DNA of 64,000 nucleotides from Saprospiraceae bacterium (GCA_024103005.1 JAGFJA010000008.1:1-64000); one strand, 5' to 3'; numbered from the stretch's first letter, positions 49,112 to 56,806 are shown. Numbers and translations: made by a program. Notes: a model not told the origin generated them from the letters alone.

Positions 49112-49264
49112 AAATTTTATATTAAAAAATTTTAAATCAAGTAATAAAAAAGGGCATTCGAGGCTGCCTCTACTTACCTTTTTTTCTTCAAAATAATTTC
49201 GACAAGTGGTACTTGTACCGGACACAATTTTGTTCGATTGCGGACACCCATCCTTGCATTTGAG

Positions 49265-49388
49265 CTGGGAGACGAGGCGGAAGCCAATATTGTTGTTGCG
49301 GTTGTCAGGGTTGTTGTTGTTGCGGTTAGACACCGTACAATTCGTGGCATCGTTGTTCCAATTGCCACTGCGATTGACCCGGTTCACG
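49265..49388 (-). repeat. DGR template repeat (TR)
   Basis: 124 bp on the minus strand, directly after the reverse transcriptase; the RT stop codon (49384-49386) lies within its first five bases. It aligns without gaps to the VR at 50957-51080. The sense strand is rich in AAC/AAT codons in the VR frame, giving runs of Asn if read. I count 37 sense-strand adenines, of which 17 differ in the VR, and no change among the 87 non-adenine positions. The final 23 bases of the TR (49265-49287, including the GC-rich end) are identical in the VR, as expected for the initiation-of-homing end. Confidence 0.95.
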
Positions 49389-50382
49389 ACTCTATAAATT
49401 GTATCCATTTCGTTAAATATTTTTGTACATCAGCCTGTCTAATAAAAGCTGATAGAGCATTTATTTTTTGTTGAAATTGTCCTTCATTGAGTATATTTTG
49501 CTTCCAGAGATAATCATAAAGCATATATTTTTTTTGAAACCTATTTTTACTTTTGGATAACAAACTAATCTTGTTTTCTCGAATTTTATAACCCAAAAAA
49601 GGTATCCCACAGGCTATCTTGCCCAACACGGGTTGTTTCAAGCTTAGATTAAGATAGTCCTTTGAATATGCCAAAATGGAAAGGTATATATCCAATAGCC
49701 TTTTCTTACTTTTGTCTATGTAGAGCGTATCATCCATATACCTGTAATATCTGTATGGACGCTCTTTTTCTATGACATGATGATCCATGCCACTCAAATA
49801 ATGATTAGCAAAGTACTGACTTGTCAGGTTGCCGATAGGTAAGCCTCTGCCCGGCAATACATGGTAGCTATCTAACAGTTTGCAATATAATCTTAGTAAG
49901 GAGGCATCTTTAAATAGCCGATTTAGCATTTGATATAGAATAATGTGATCTATCGAATCAAAGTATTTTTTAAAATCCAGCTTTAGAAAGTAATAGGAAT
50001 TGCGTGCACTGTCTTTAACAGCATTGATTGCTCTTTTGACTCCTTTGCCCAATCGACACGCATAGTTGTGATATATCTGACCTCTTTCAAAATAAGGGTG
50101 ACATATATTGATAATAGCATGATGTACTACTTTTTGCTCGAACGGTGCTGCGCTTATGATTCTCTCTTTTGGCTCGAATACCTTAAAGTAGTTATAATCT
50201 CCAAACTCAAAGCTGTCAGTAAGCAACCTCTCTCTGATATGCGATAAGTTGAAGTCGAGTTGGGACTGAAAGAGTAAGACTTGTGTACTCATAGTCTTGC
50301 CCCTGCGTGCTTTAAGGTAAGCAAGCCTTAGATTATCTATATCGGCTATCTGTGGGATAATATGATTGGCTCTAACGGGCAT
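49384..50382 (-). CDS. DGR reverse transcriptase
   Basis: 332 aa, the compact size of DGR RTs. Motifs in order: 'RIISAAPFEQKVVHHAI' (residues 75-91), motif A 'FLKLDFKKYFDSIDH' (132-146), motif B 'GLPIGNLTSQYFANHYL' (180-196; the [LIV]GxxxSQ form is characteristic of DGR-type RTs), motif C YMDD (215-218), and 'GIPFLGYKI' after it. No extra maturase or endonuclease domain. It copies the TR RNA with errors at adenines, and the cDNA replaces the VR. Its start overlaps the HRDC gene by 11 bp, so the two are translationally coupled. Confidence 0.96.
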   Translation of the reverse strand: MPVRANHIIPQIADIDNLRLAYLKARRGKTMSTQVLLFQSQLDFNLSHIRERLLTDSFEFGDYNYFKVFEPKERIISAAPFEQKVVHHAIINICHPYFERGQIYHNYACRLGKGVKRAINAVKDSARNSYYFLKLDFKKYFDSIDHIILYQMLNRLFKDASLLRLYCKLLDSYHVLPGRGLPIGNLTSQYFANHYLSGMDHHVIEKERPYRYYRYMDDTLYIDKSKKRLLDIYLSILAYSKDYLNLSLKQPVLGKIACGIPFLGYKIRENKISLLSKSKNRFQKKYMLYDYLWKQNILNEGQFQQKINALSAFIRQADVQKYLTKWIQFIES

Positions 50383-50821
50383 CAGCTATATCATTGATAA
50401 CTTGTACGATAGCAGGAGCATACAACTCTACTTTTTTCTCTCCGATGCCCTTTATACTCTTAATTTCGGCTGGAGTGATGGCATCCAGTAAGGCTATTTT
50501 TGACAATTCCTCATCTGTAAAAATGGCATAAGCAGGAAGATTGCTTGATTTAGAAGCCTCTCTGCGCCATTCTCTGAGTTTGGAAAATATAGTAAACTTA
50601 TCCGGTGGAAGCACATCCTTATAATCTACCTTTTCTCGAGTAGTCTGCAGAGCCATCCCTCCCTCATAATACTTTATACAGAAGCACCAGTAAGATCCAT
50701 TGGGACCGGCTACGATCTGCTGTATTGTTTCGAGCACCTTTACACTTCTGAGAAACTTGTTCATCTCATCCGCATCTTCTGTTTTGGTGACCGGAATAGT
50801 ATATAATTTGATTTGTAGCAT
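50372..50821 (-). CDS. DGR accessory protein with HRDC domain
   Basis: 149 aa. The N-terminal 85 residues have no known fold I can name ('IVAGPNGSYWCFCIKYYEGG'). The C-terminal 60 or so residues are an HRDC helical bundle: 'SNLPAYAIFTDEELSKIALLDAITPAEIKSIKGIGEKKVELYAPAIVQVI'. HRDC modules bind nucleic acid in RecQ and RNase D. In DGRs an HRDC protein is a known alternative to the Avd accessory protein and probably helps RT-template or target recognition. It sits between target gene and RT, and no avd gene is present. Confidence 0.88.
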   Translation of the reverse strand: MLQIKLYTIPVTKTEDADEMNKFLRSVKVLETIQQIVAGPNGSYWCFCIKYYEGGMALQTTREKVDYKDVLPPDKFTIFSKLREWRREASKSSNLPAYAIFTDEELSKIALLDAITPAEIKSIKGIGEKKVELYAPAIVQVINDIADAR

Positions 50822-50919
50822 GACTTCGTCTAATTATTTATTCTCATGTTGTCTTTTTTTCAATTTTTTTTGACTTTCAGTCCTTTGGCTCCGCTCCACT
50901 CCGTCCTTTGGCTGAAAGC

Positions 50920-50937
50920 CCTTGCTCAAATGCAAGG
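50920..50937 (-). promoter_or_regulatory. Hairpin downstream of the VR (homing target structure)
   Basis: Perfect 6-bp stem CCTTGC / GCAAGG with loop TCAAAT, 19 bp beyond the 3' end of the VR. A second inverted pair (CTTTCAG 50874-50880, CTGAAAG 50912-50918) flanks two copies of TCCTTTGGCT. In the Bordetella phage DGR a hairpin just after the VR is required for efficient homing, so this is the equivalent element. The TR side has only one arm of it. Confidence 0.65.
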
Positions 50938-50953
50938 ATCGAGTCCAACAATC

Positions 50954-51784
50954 TCACTGGGAGACGAGGCGGAAGCCAAGAATGTTGTAGCGGTAGTCAG
51001 GGTAGTTGAGGTTGCGGTAAGACACCGTACAATTCGCGGCAACGAAGTACCAATAGCCACCGCGATAGACCCGGTACACGCCATTGCCAGGTAAGAGATC
51101 TCCACAATCTTGATAATAATACTGTCCTCCAAACACACAAAAAGTCCATTCAAACACATTGCCACTCATGTCATAGAGACCGAGTTCATTGGGCTTTAGC
51201 TTGCCGACGGGTTTAGTTCCATTCGGCGTATTATTGCCTGAATACCATGCCACCTCATCAATATTGTTGCTGCCTGAGTAGGTATATCCATGACTTAGTG
51301 TACCGCCTGATGCCGCATACTGCCACTCTGTCTCCAATGGTAGTCGGTAGCCATTAGCATCCTCTTTCTCAAAGGAATCGAATGGTTTACCCTTTCCACT
51401 TCCAGCATAGTCATCCACTTTAGTGATGACTATGGTGCAAGCTTTATCTTTATAATATCGTGGTGTACGTCCTTTGATACGGCTTAGTTCATTGCAAAAG
51501 ATGACACTACTGTACCAGTCCACTCTCTCTACCGGGTTATCAGGCTTACCGCCAAAACCTGACGGATTATCACCCATGACTTCCTGCCACAGCCGCTGTG
51601 TTACCTCATACTTGCTGCAATAAAAGTCGTGCAGGAGTACATATTTTGATTCATCATGTTTCATCATCATGGTTCCTCCTTGTACGAAGACCATCTCGGA
51701 CTCGAGGGTGGCGAGGGAGGTTTGGGCAATACAATGGTTTGCCGTGAAAAGAGAAAAAAACAAAAAGTAGAGTTTAAGTCGCAT
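50954..51784 (-). CDS. DGR variable target protein (FGE-sulfatase / C-type-lectin fold), secreted
   Basis: 276 aa from the ATG at 51784, where a signal peptide begins (MRLKLYFLFFSLFTANHCIAQ); a frame 33 codons longer has no such start. The formylglycine-generating-enzyme-like fold is seen in 'MVFVQGGTMMM', 'HDFYCSKYEVTQRLWQEVMGDNPS', 'PVERVDWYSSVIFCNELS', 'YRLPLETEWQYAASGG' and 'LGLYDMSGNVFEWT'. This is the usual scaffold for DGR diversity. The last 41 residues are encoded by the VR and end 'ILGFRLVSQ' at the stop. Fifteen codons differ from the TR, mostly Asn to Tyr, giving an aromatic-rich ligand surface. Ligand unknown; exported by the signal peptide, with no sorting domain seen. Confidence 0.95.
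   Translation of the reverse strand: MRLKLYFLFFSLFTANHCIAQTSLATLESEMVFVQGGTMMMKHDESKYVLLHDFYCSKYEVTQRLWQEVMGDNPSGFGGKPDNPVERVDWYSSVIFCNELSRIKGRTPRYYKDKACTIVITKVDDYAGSGKGKPFDSFEKEDANGYRLPLETEWQYAASGGTLSHGYTYSGSNNIDEVAWYSGNNTPNGTKPVGKLKPNELGLYDMSGNVFEWTFCVFGGQYYYQDCGDLLPGNGVYRVYRGGYWYFVAANCTVSYRNLNYPDYRYNILGFRLVSQ
50957..51080 (-). repeat. DGR variable repeat (VR)
   Basis: 124 bp forming the exact 3' end of the target gene; the stop codon (50954-50956) follows immediately. Compared with the TR, sense-strand changes are 13 A-to-T, 2 A-to-C and 2 A-to-G, none at any other base. They fall in 15 codons and create Tyr (eight), Phe, Val, Leu (two), Ile, Ala and Gly. Beyond both ends the two sequences diverge at once. 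Confidence 0.95.
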
Positions 51785-51918
51785 AAATCCACTACTAATA
51801 GTATTGGAGCATACGCAACATTCTCTTGTGCCTCTTAGCCTGGCACTGATTCCGTTTTTATTTTTTCTTTCGCTGAAAAACATAGATTAAATTATTTATT
51901 GGTTATGTATAAATCCCC

Positions 51919-52665
51919 TCACAACCTCCTCACCATCTCCCCCCAATACTTATCGCCCACACCCAAGGTCTTCACTTTACTGCCCATCCTTACTTCCACC
52001 GTCCGATCTTCCTTGTTAAGCCTTGTGATGAAGTCTCTGTTGACGGCATTGGTGCGGCTGATACGGATGAAGGTGGTGGGGAAGATTTCTTCTAAGCATT
52101 GGTTGAGGGTATAGTCGATGGTATGTGTATCCCGATTGGAGACGACGTATGTATTTCCGCTACCTGCAACCTCTAAGTAGATTACCTGATTAAAGTCAAT
52201 GCGTATCAGATTCCTTCGACTGCTAACAAAGGTATGACTCCGGCTATCAGCCATATTTGAAGATGAACTTTTCTTGGATTGGGCTGCGATCAGCGCATCC
52301 ACTGCCTTGCGGAGTTTTTCTTCACCCATGTCCTTATAGGGCTTGACCAGGTACTGTACTATATGGCTATGATAGTCGTTGAGAGCCGTCATGACATATT
52401 CCGGAAATCCGGTAGTTACGACGATGTTCGGTATCTGTATGGTATTCTGCTTGAGCCGATCCAACAGATAAAAAATGTCTCCACCTATCAACTTGATATC
52501 CATAAATGCCGAATCCGGCTGTTTCTCGGAGATAAGCCGATATGCTTCGTTGACACTCACGGCCTCACCAATAATTTCTACCTCCTCAAAGCGACCGAGA
52601 TACCTCTTTAAGTCCATGCGCAGCGCATCCTCATCCTCCAGTACAATACATCTTAACTTAGACAC
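51919..52665 (-). CDS. LytTR-family response regulator
   Basis: 248 aa. The receiver domain (1-125) has the acidic pocket 'VLEDEDALR', the phospho-acceptor Asp in 'DSAFMDIKLIGGD' (about residue 56), Thr in 'IVVTTGFPEY' and Lys in 'YLVKPYKD'. A Ser-rich linker follows, then a LytTR DNA-binding domain (about 150-248: 'RNLIRIDFNQVIYLEVAGSGNTYV', 'FIRISRTNAVNRDFI'). It pairs with the kinase just upstream and precedes the DGR target gene by about 135 bp, making it the best candidate controller of the island. Confidence 0.92.
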   Translation of the reverse strand: MSKLRCIVLEDEDALRMDLKRYLGRFEEVEIIGEAVSVNEAYRLISEKQPDSAFMDIKLIGGDIFYLLDRLKQNTIQIPNIVVTTGFPEYVMTALNDYHSHIVQYLVKPYKDMGEEKLRKAVDALIAAQSKKSSSSNMADSRSHTFVSSRRNLIRIDFNQVIYLEVAGSGNTYVVSNRDTHTIDYTLNQCLEEIFPTTFIRISRTNAVNRDFITRLNKEDRTVEVRMGSKVKTLGVGDKYWGEMVRRL

Positions 52666-52707
52666 TATTTATTTAATTACGAATTATCAATTAATCATTA
52701 ACCTTTT

Positions 52708-52758
52708 ACCATTAACCATTAACCATTAACCTACACCCTACACCCTACACCCTACACC
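52708..52758. repeat. Two back-to-back heptamer tandem repeats
   Basis: Three perfect copies of ACCATTA (52708-52728) are followed after AC... by four perfect copies of CTACACC (52731-52758). The last copy contains the stop codon of the kinase gene (minus strand TAG, 52752-52754). The array fills the gap between the kinase and regulator genes. Confidence 0.8.
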
Positions 52759-55700
52759 ACATATTCATACTCCTTTGGGATCCGTATTTCTACCCGGGTA
52801 CCATAGCCACTGCCATCATCCCGCAGGAATATCTTGTCTATATAGGTCTGTGATATCTTCATTTTGTTTTTCTTGTTATAGATCCTCTCCAATTCCGAGA
52901 GCATGGTCGTGCCATTTTGTGTCCCCTTGGATCCCATGCGATTAGCTGCTTCCCTACCGACGCCATCATCCTCGATATCAATTTCCACATATTCGCCAGC
53001 GTCTTTCACACGGATACTTACAGTACCGGAGCCATCATCATTGTTCCTGATTCCGTGTTCGACGGCATTCTCCGCATGGATCTGGATGATCATGATAGGC
53101 ACCATTACCTCTTTAAGATCTGATAATTCAGCAAGGTCCATTACTTGAATTTTGAGCCGATCTCCGAAGCGAACCTTCTGAATATATAGGTAATTTGAAG
53201 CCAACAGAAGTTCGTTTTCCAAAGAATGAAAGCTGATCTTCCTGCGACTATTGCGAAATACCGTACTGATATTTTCTGCCAGCCTGCCGATTACTTTTAC
53301 GGCTTCCTGATCGTCATCCACCCTAATCTGCAGCCATTGTAAGGTATTGTTGATAAAGTGGGGGTTGAGCTGGTTGACGATGGCATGTACCCGAAGCATA
53401 TCCTTCTCCTTACTCATAATCTCTACTTCAGTTTCTTTTTGTGAAAGCATAAGTTGCTGGCTATAAATTTTTCTCTGCTTTTGGTTTAAAAATAAAACAA
53501 TAGCAAGTACCAAAATCATTGAAGCCAACCAAACCTGCCATTTGAGCCACCAAGGGGGTGAAATTTGGAATGAAACGGTTTTTGATAAGGAATAATGTCC
53601 ATCTACAACTATACGCACAGAAAATGTATATCGACCTGAGTTCAAATTAAAGTATGCGATACTTCCATCGCGTGAAGGTTTACTCCACGGTTCATTGTTT
53701 AGCCTCCATTGGTAAAATACATTATCATAAAGGAGGCTATCCGGAGGTGTACTGAAGTAAATTTTAATCGAAGGGTTACGGAAACTAAGATTTATAGCAT
53801 TAAAATTTTTGAGATATAGATATTTCCCATTCCTTATACTATCGATAGAAAGCCTTTTATTCCAAGTAGCTTGAACGTATTTAGTAGGATCATGACGGAA
53901 GATACCATTGTCAGTAAGTAACCAGAAACACCCATCTGCGGATTTGAAGTGCCCGTTTTGCATAACTGATCCTCCCGGAAAATTACCCATTGACTCAGTA
54001 AAGACTCCATGGAATGTGATATTTTTTTTATTTTTCGAATAAAACGCATTAAGGTTGACCAAATAATAACCCATATCATTTCCCACTAATAAAGTAGAAT
54101 CATCAATCATTCTTGTAAGTTTTATATGGGAATTTCCGATATAATCTTCACCCATTTTTACATAATGATTTTTCAACTTGAAATCTTGACCGATAGCTTT
54201 TCTGTTTTCAAAAAAATAAAGACCTTTCGTACTACCTATCCATAAATTTCCATGCGAATCTTCTTCGATGCTTGTGGCACCAATATTTTCTTTGTCATCA
54301 GTGACTAACCAGTTTACTATCTTTTTGGTCGTTGTATCATACATAGAGATACCCTGTGAACTTCGAGTCATCCAATATCTTCCAAAGGTATCTTGTAGTG
54401 CACATATCACATTTGTTAGCCGAAGTCCTTTCGATGCATTTATATGCAAGTACAAGTTCTTTTCAGACAGATCGAGATCTGTCTTGTAGATTTTTAAGCC
54501 GTCATTAAAGGTGCCTTGCATCAGACGTCCGCTATTATCTCGTCCAAAGAATATGGCAGGGTTTTTCTTTGGAATAAAGCTCCAAGAGTTGTTTTTTATA
54601 CGGACAATTCCTGGGATATTCTTTAATCCATTTACTTTTGGATTTCTTTCAAGATTAAACACCATCGAACCATCAGAGCATTGCATGGCCATATCATCAA
54701 AAAATGCTTCATCCAAGCTTGTGAACGATGGAGGAGGCATTTGTAATCCGTAACCATCAAAAAATCGCACTCCTTTACCATAGCTTGCCATCCAAAGTTT
54801 ACCATCGGGAGCCTGAGATAGCGCCCATGTTTCATTCATATAATTAGAGGCTCCAACAGGAATACAATACTGATAACACAAGACTTTTTGAACATTACTT
54901 TCTGTCCCTATCCAGTAATTTCCGGCCGCATCTTTGGTCCATACTTTAGGTACAAAATTTGATCTGAAAGTAAGAGCGTTTACTATGTGATGATTTCGAA
55001 TATCGTATTCTTGTAAAAGATAGTGATTCTTCTCGGCAAGTGACCAGATGATGTAATAACGGCCGTACGGAAAATCAAAATTCATTCCTCTATATCTCGA
55101 TTTAATTTTCTTGGAAGGACCATATGGAGAATGCAAATAGGAAGGGTTAATTAGAGATTTTTTCCCATGGTTATACCTATAAATATCGCCATTTTCATTG
55201 GTAAAATACTGGTCCGGATCGACAAAGCCAAATATATTAGGAGCATTAAAAAAGGACAAGTTAGAGGTATTTAATCGAGTAAACCCTTTCTCGTTCACCA
55301 GATACATTGATTTTTTATCAGTGAGATATAAAGTATTCTTTAGTTGATTTTTATAAACAGATGCATCTTTATTAAAGGTTATCTCACTACTAATCACAAA
55401 AGTATCTTTTGCCGGAACATTTTTGAGGATCGTCCAGGTGTCACCCTTTTTCAGCAAACATGATCGCCTCCCATCTTTTTCGAAAAACATACCTCTTATA
55501 GAACTACCCGAAAAAAAATAATTCTTTATACCGTGCGAATTTATCAGATCAAGATACGGGGAATCTGAATGCACTATCCAAATATTACCTTGATAATCTT
55601 CATAAAACTCTCCACAACACACCGATGATAATCCGTCATTCAACGAATAATTAACCCATCTGCTACCATCATACATACTCACCCCGTTAGAGTATCCAAA

Positions 55701-55874
55701 AGACCAGATCCTCCCACGTGAATCTCTTAGAATACTAGCGATATTTCCGGAATTGTTCCCATCCTTTGACTCATAAGTGATAACGGAATTGCCTTGTGCG
55801 TTAACACGCACTGTCCCATACACATTGCAAAATAACAATGCCAAACTAAACAAGTATATTCGGAAGTAGAACAC
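52752..55874 (-). CDS. Sensor kinase: two-component-regulator propeller + Y_Y_Y + LytS-type histidine kinase
   Basis: 1040 aa. Signal peptide (IYLFSLALLFCNVYG). A propeller of about 650 aa follows, with many 'DSRGRIWSFG', 'DYQGNIWIV', 'DSHGNLWIGSTKGLYF'-type blades, then a Y_Y_Y-like Ig domain ('FYQWRLNNEPWSKPS...YFNLNSGRYTFSVRI'). One transmembrane segment lies near 772-792. The kinase part has the phospho-acceptor His in 'VNQLNPHFINNTLQWLQ' (about residue 837) and the ATP-binding 'NAVEHGIRNND' and 'DIEDDGVGRE'. This is the LytS/His_kinase type that pairs with LytTR regulators, encoded 86 bp downstream. The propeller should sense an extracytoplasmic ligand, often a glycan in this family. Confidence 0.93.
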   Translation of the reverse strand: MFYFRIYLFSLALLFCNVYGTVRVNAQGNSVITYESKDGNNSGNIASILRDSRGRIWSFGYSNGVSMYDGSRWVNYSLNDGLSSVCCGEFYEDYQGNIWIVHSDSPYLDLINSHGIKNYFFSGSSIRGMFFEKDGRRSCLLKKGDTWTILKNVPAKDTFVISSEITFNKDASVYKNQLKNTLYLTDKKSMYLVNEKGFTRLNTSNLSFFNAPNIFGFVDPDQYFTNENGDIYRYNHGKKSLINPSYLHSPYGPSKKIKSRYRGMNFDFPYGRYYIIWSLAEKNHYLLQEYDIRNHHIVNALTFRSNFVPKVWTKDAAGNYWIGTESNVQKVLCYQYCIPVGASNYMNETWALSQAPDGKLWMASYGKGVRFFDGYGLQMPPPSFTSLDEAFFDDMAMQCSDGSMVFNLERNPKVNGLKNIPGIVRIKNNSWSFIPKKNPAIFFGRDNSGRLMQGTFNDGLKIYKTDLDLSEKNLYLHINASKGLRLTNVICALQDTFGRYWMTRSSQGISMYDTTTKKIVNWLVTDDKENIGATSIEEDSHGNLWIGSTKGLYFFENRKAIGQDFKLKNHYVKMGEDYIGNSHIKLTRMIDDSTLLVGNDMGYYLVNLNAFYSKNKKNITFHGVFTESMGNFPGGSVMQNGHFKSADGCFWLLTDNGIFRHDPTKYVQATWNKRLSIDSIRNGKYLYLKNFNAINLSFRNPSIKIYFSTPPDSLLYDNVFYQWRLNNEPWSKPSRDGSIAYFNLNSGRYTFSVRIVVDGHYSLSKTVSFQISPPWWLKWQVWLASMILVLAIVLFLNQKQRKIYSQQLMLSQKETEVEIMSKEKDMLRVHAIVNQLNPHFINNTLQWLQIRVDDDQEAVKVIGRLAENISTVFRNSRRKISFHSLENELLLASNYLYIQKVRFGDRLKIQVMDLAELSDLKEVMVPIMIIQIHAENAVEHGIRNNDDGSGTVSIRVKDAGEYVEIDIEDDGVGREAANRMGSKGTQNGTTMLSELERIYNKKNKMKISQTYIDKIFLRDDGSGYGTRVEIRIPKEYEYVV

Positions 55875-55940
55875 TGATCACAGGGATTTATCTTTGAAAG
55901 GTTCAAGTTAATTTTTTATTACTATTTAAAAATGAAATTT

Positions 55941-56003
55941 CCCATGAATAGGGTTATTTTCCCCATAAAAAGGGTGATATAGCCCATAAAAATTTGTGGT
56001 ATA
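55941..56003 (-). promoter_or_regulatory. Three direct repeats with exact 21-bp period, probable LytTR binding sites
   Basis: The repeats begin at 55941, 55962 and 55983 with CCCATGAATAGGGT, CCCATAAAAAGGGT and CCCATAAAAATTTG. They lie 67-130 bp upstream of the kinase start. LytTR proteins (AgrA, VirR, ComE) bind pairs of direct repeats whose centres are about two helical turns apart, which is what this spacing gives. Autoregulation by the LytTR regulator is inferred. Confidence 0.65.
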
Positions 56004-56054
56004 TAAAAATGGATGTCCCTATGAAGCACGATGTTGAGTTATGATGGATGAAAG

Positions 56055-56530
56055 TCAAGTTAACATGTTTACAAATTGGAAAGTTATCGTATTGGCGAGT
56101 CGAAATATGATTTCGAGAGCCCGCATTTCAATTCCTTCAATATATTTAGCATTGGATTCTGTTTTGACATGGTATTTCAGCAAATTTTCTTTTGATTTTG
56201 CATCTTTTAACAACATGACCCCAAAACCTCGCCCCCAATAAGTTGTATCCATTAAGACAATAACTTCTCTTTTTTCTTTCGCTTAGATCTTGATTCTGAC
56301 TTTATCCAGATCTCTTTGAATCGTCCTAATGGAACCATTGTATTTTTCAGCAAGTCGAGCATAGGTTTGTTTGCCATTCAGATATTCTAACCATAATGAT
56401 TCATTTTTTCTTCTTTTATCTACTAAATATTGTCGCCCACAAGCTCCGCATTTATAATGTTGAATGGAATTAACGAAGCCATTTTTTTTAGTTATTGGAC
56501 TTTCACAATAAAAGCACTTTTTTTATACAT
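56055..56530 (-). pseudogene. Decayed transposase fragment (zinc-binding IS type)
   Basis: Reading from an ATG at 56530 the gene needs an extra A in a seven-A run. It then encodes a zinc-finger N-terminus (CFYCESP...HYKCGACGRQYL), a helix-turn-helix ('NGKQTYARLAEKYNGSIRTIQRDLDKV'), an in-frame TAA after 'VRIKI', and the start of a DDE domain ('EVIVLMDTTYWGRGFGVMLLKDAKSKENLL'). It breaks into unrelated sequence after 'YIEGIE'. The layout matches the Zn-binding variant often grouped with IS256/IS1-like transposases of Bacteroidota; the family name is tentative. At least two inactivating lesions plus loss of the catalytic C-terminal half. Confidence 0.8.
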
Positions 56531-56620
56531 AACCTTTGATTGGCTTTAAAGATAGCCATAGTCGGGCTTTTCAGAATTTTGAGTATTAATTTTGCCCTTT
56601 AAGCCGTTTTTCACAAAGAA

Positions 56621-56776
56621 TTTGATTACAAGGGTGCGCCCGACAGCAGTAAGTGGCGTTTTGATACCGGATTTAGCCGCAACCATGTACCGTCATTGAA
56701 TCTATTCGGCATATCTTATGTCAACTTCATGTTACCGAACAGTTATCCTACCTTTCAATTTCTTAATATACCTTAA
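56621..56776 (+). pseudogene. Possible fragment of a secreted glycoside hydrolase (GH16-like start)
   Basis: An open frame without start codon reads 'FDYKGAPDSSKWRFDTGF' and then unrelated text to a TAA. The phrase resembles the first strand of Bacteroidota GH16 enzymes (F-x-Y-x-G-x-P-D-x-S-K-W-x-Y-D-x-G). Only about 18 residues match from memory, so this is a weak call. Confidence 0.3.
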
Positions 56777-56806
56777 TTGCTGTCCAATAAAATAGTCATA
56801 CCTTTG
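56777..56806 (+). promoter_or_regulatory. Promoter of the yceI-like gene
   Basis: -33 TTG (56777-56779) and -7 TACCTTTG (56799-56806), 19 bp apart, 35 bp before the ATG. Confidence 0.75.

Noticed and set aside
49112..49408. N-terminal extension of the giant protein (99 codons) as coding sequence
   Set aside because: It starts inside the RT gene, reads through the template repeat, and would place a clear signal peptide internally. The ATG at 49111 or 49099 is a better start.
50846..51165. Frames on both strands over the VR and the target gene's 3' end
   Set aside because: They share VR/TR similarity only because they overlap the repeat; the target frame explains the region.
52708..52758. CRISPR-like array
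   Set aside because: Units are contiguous heptamers without spacers; no cas gene anywhere in the window.
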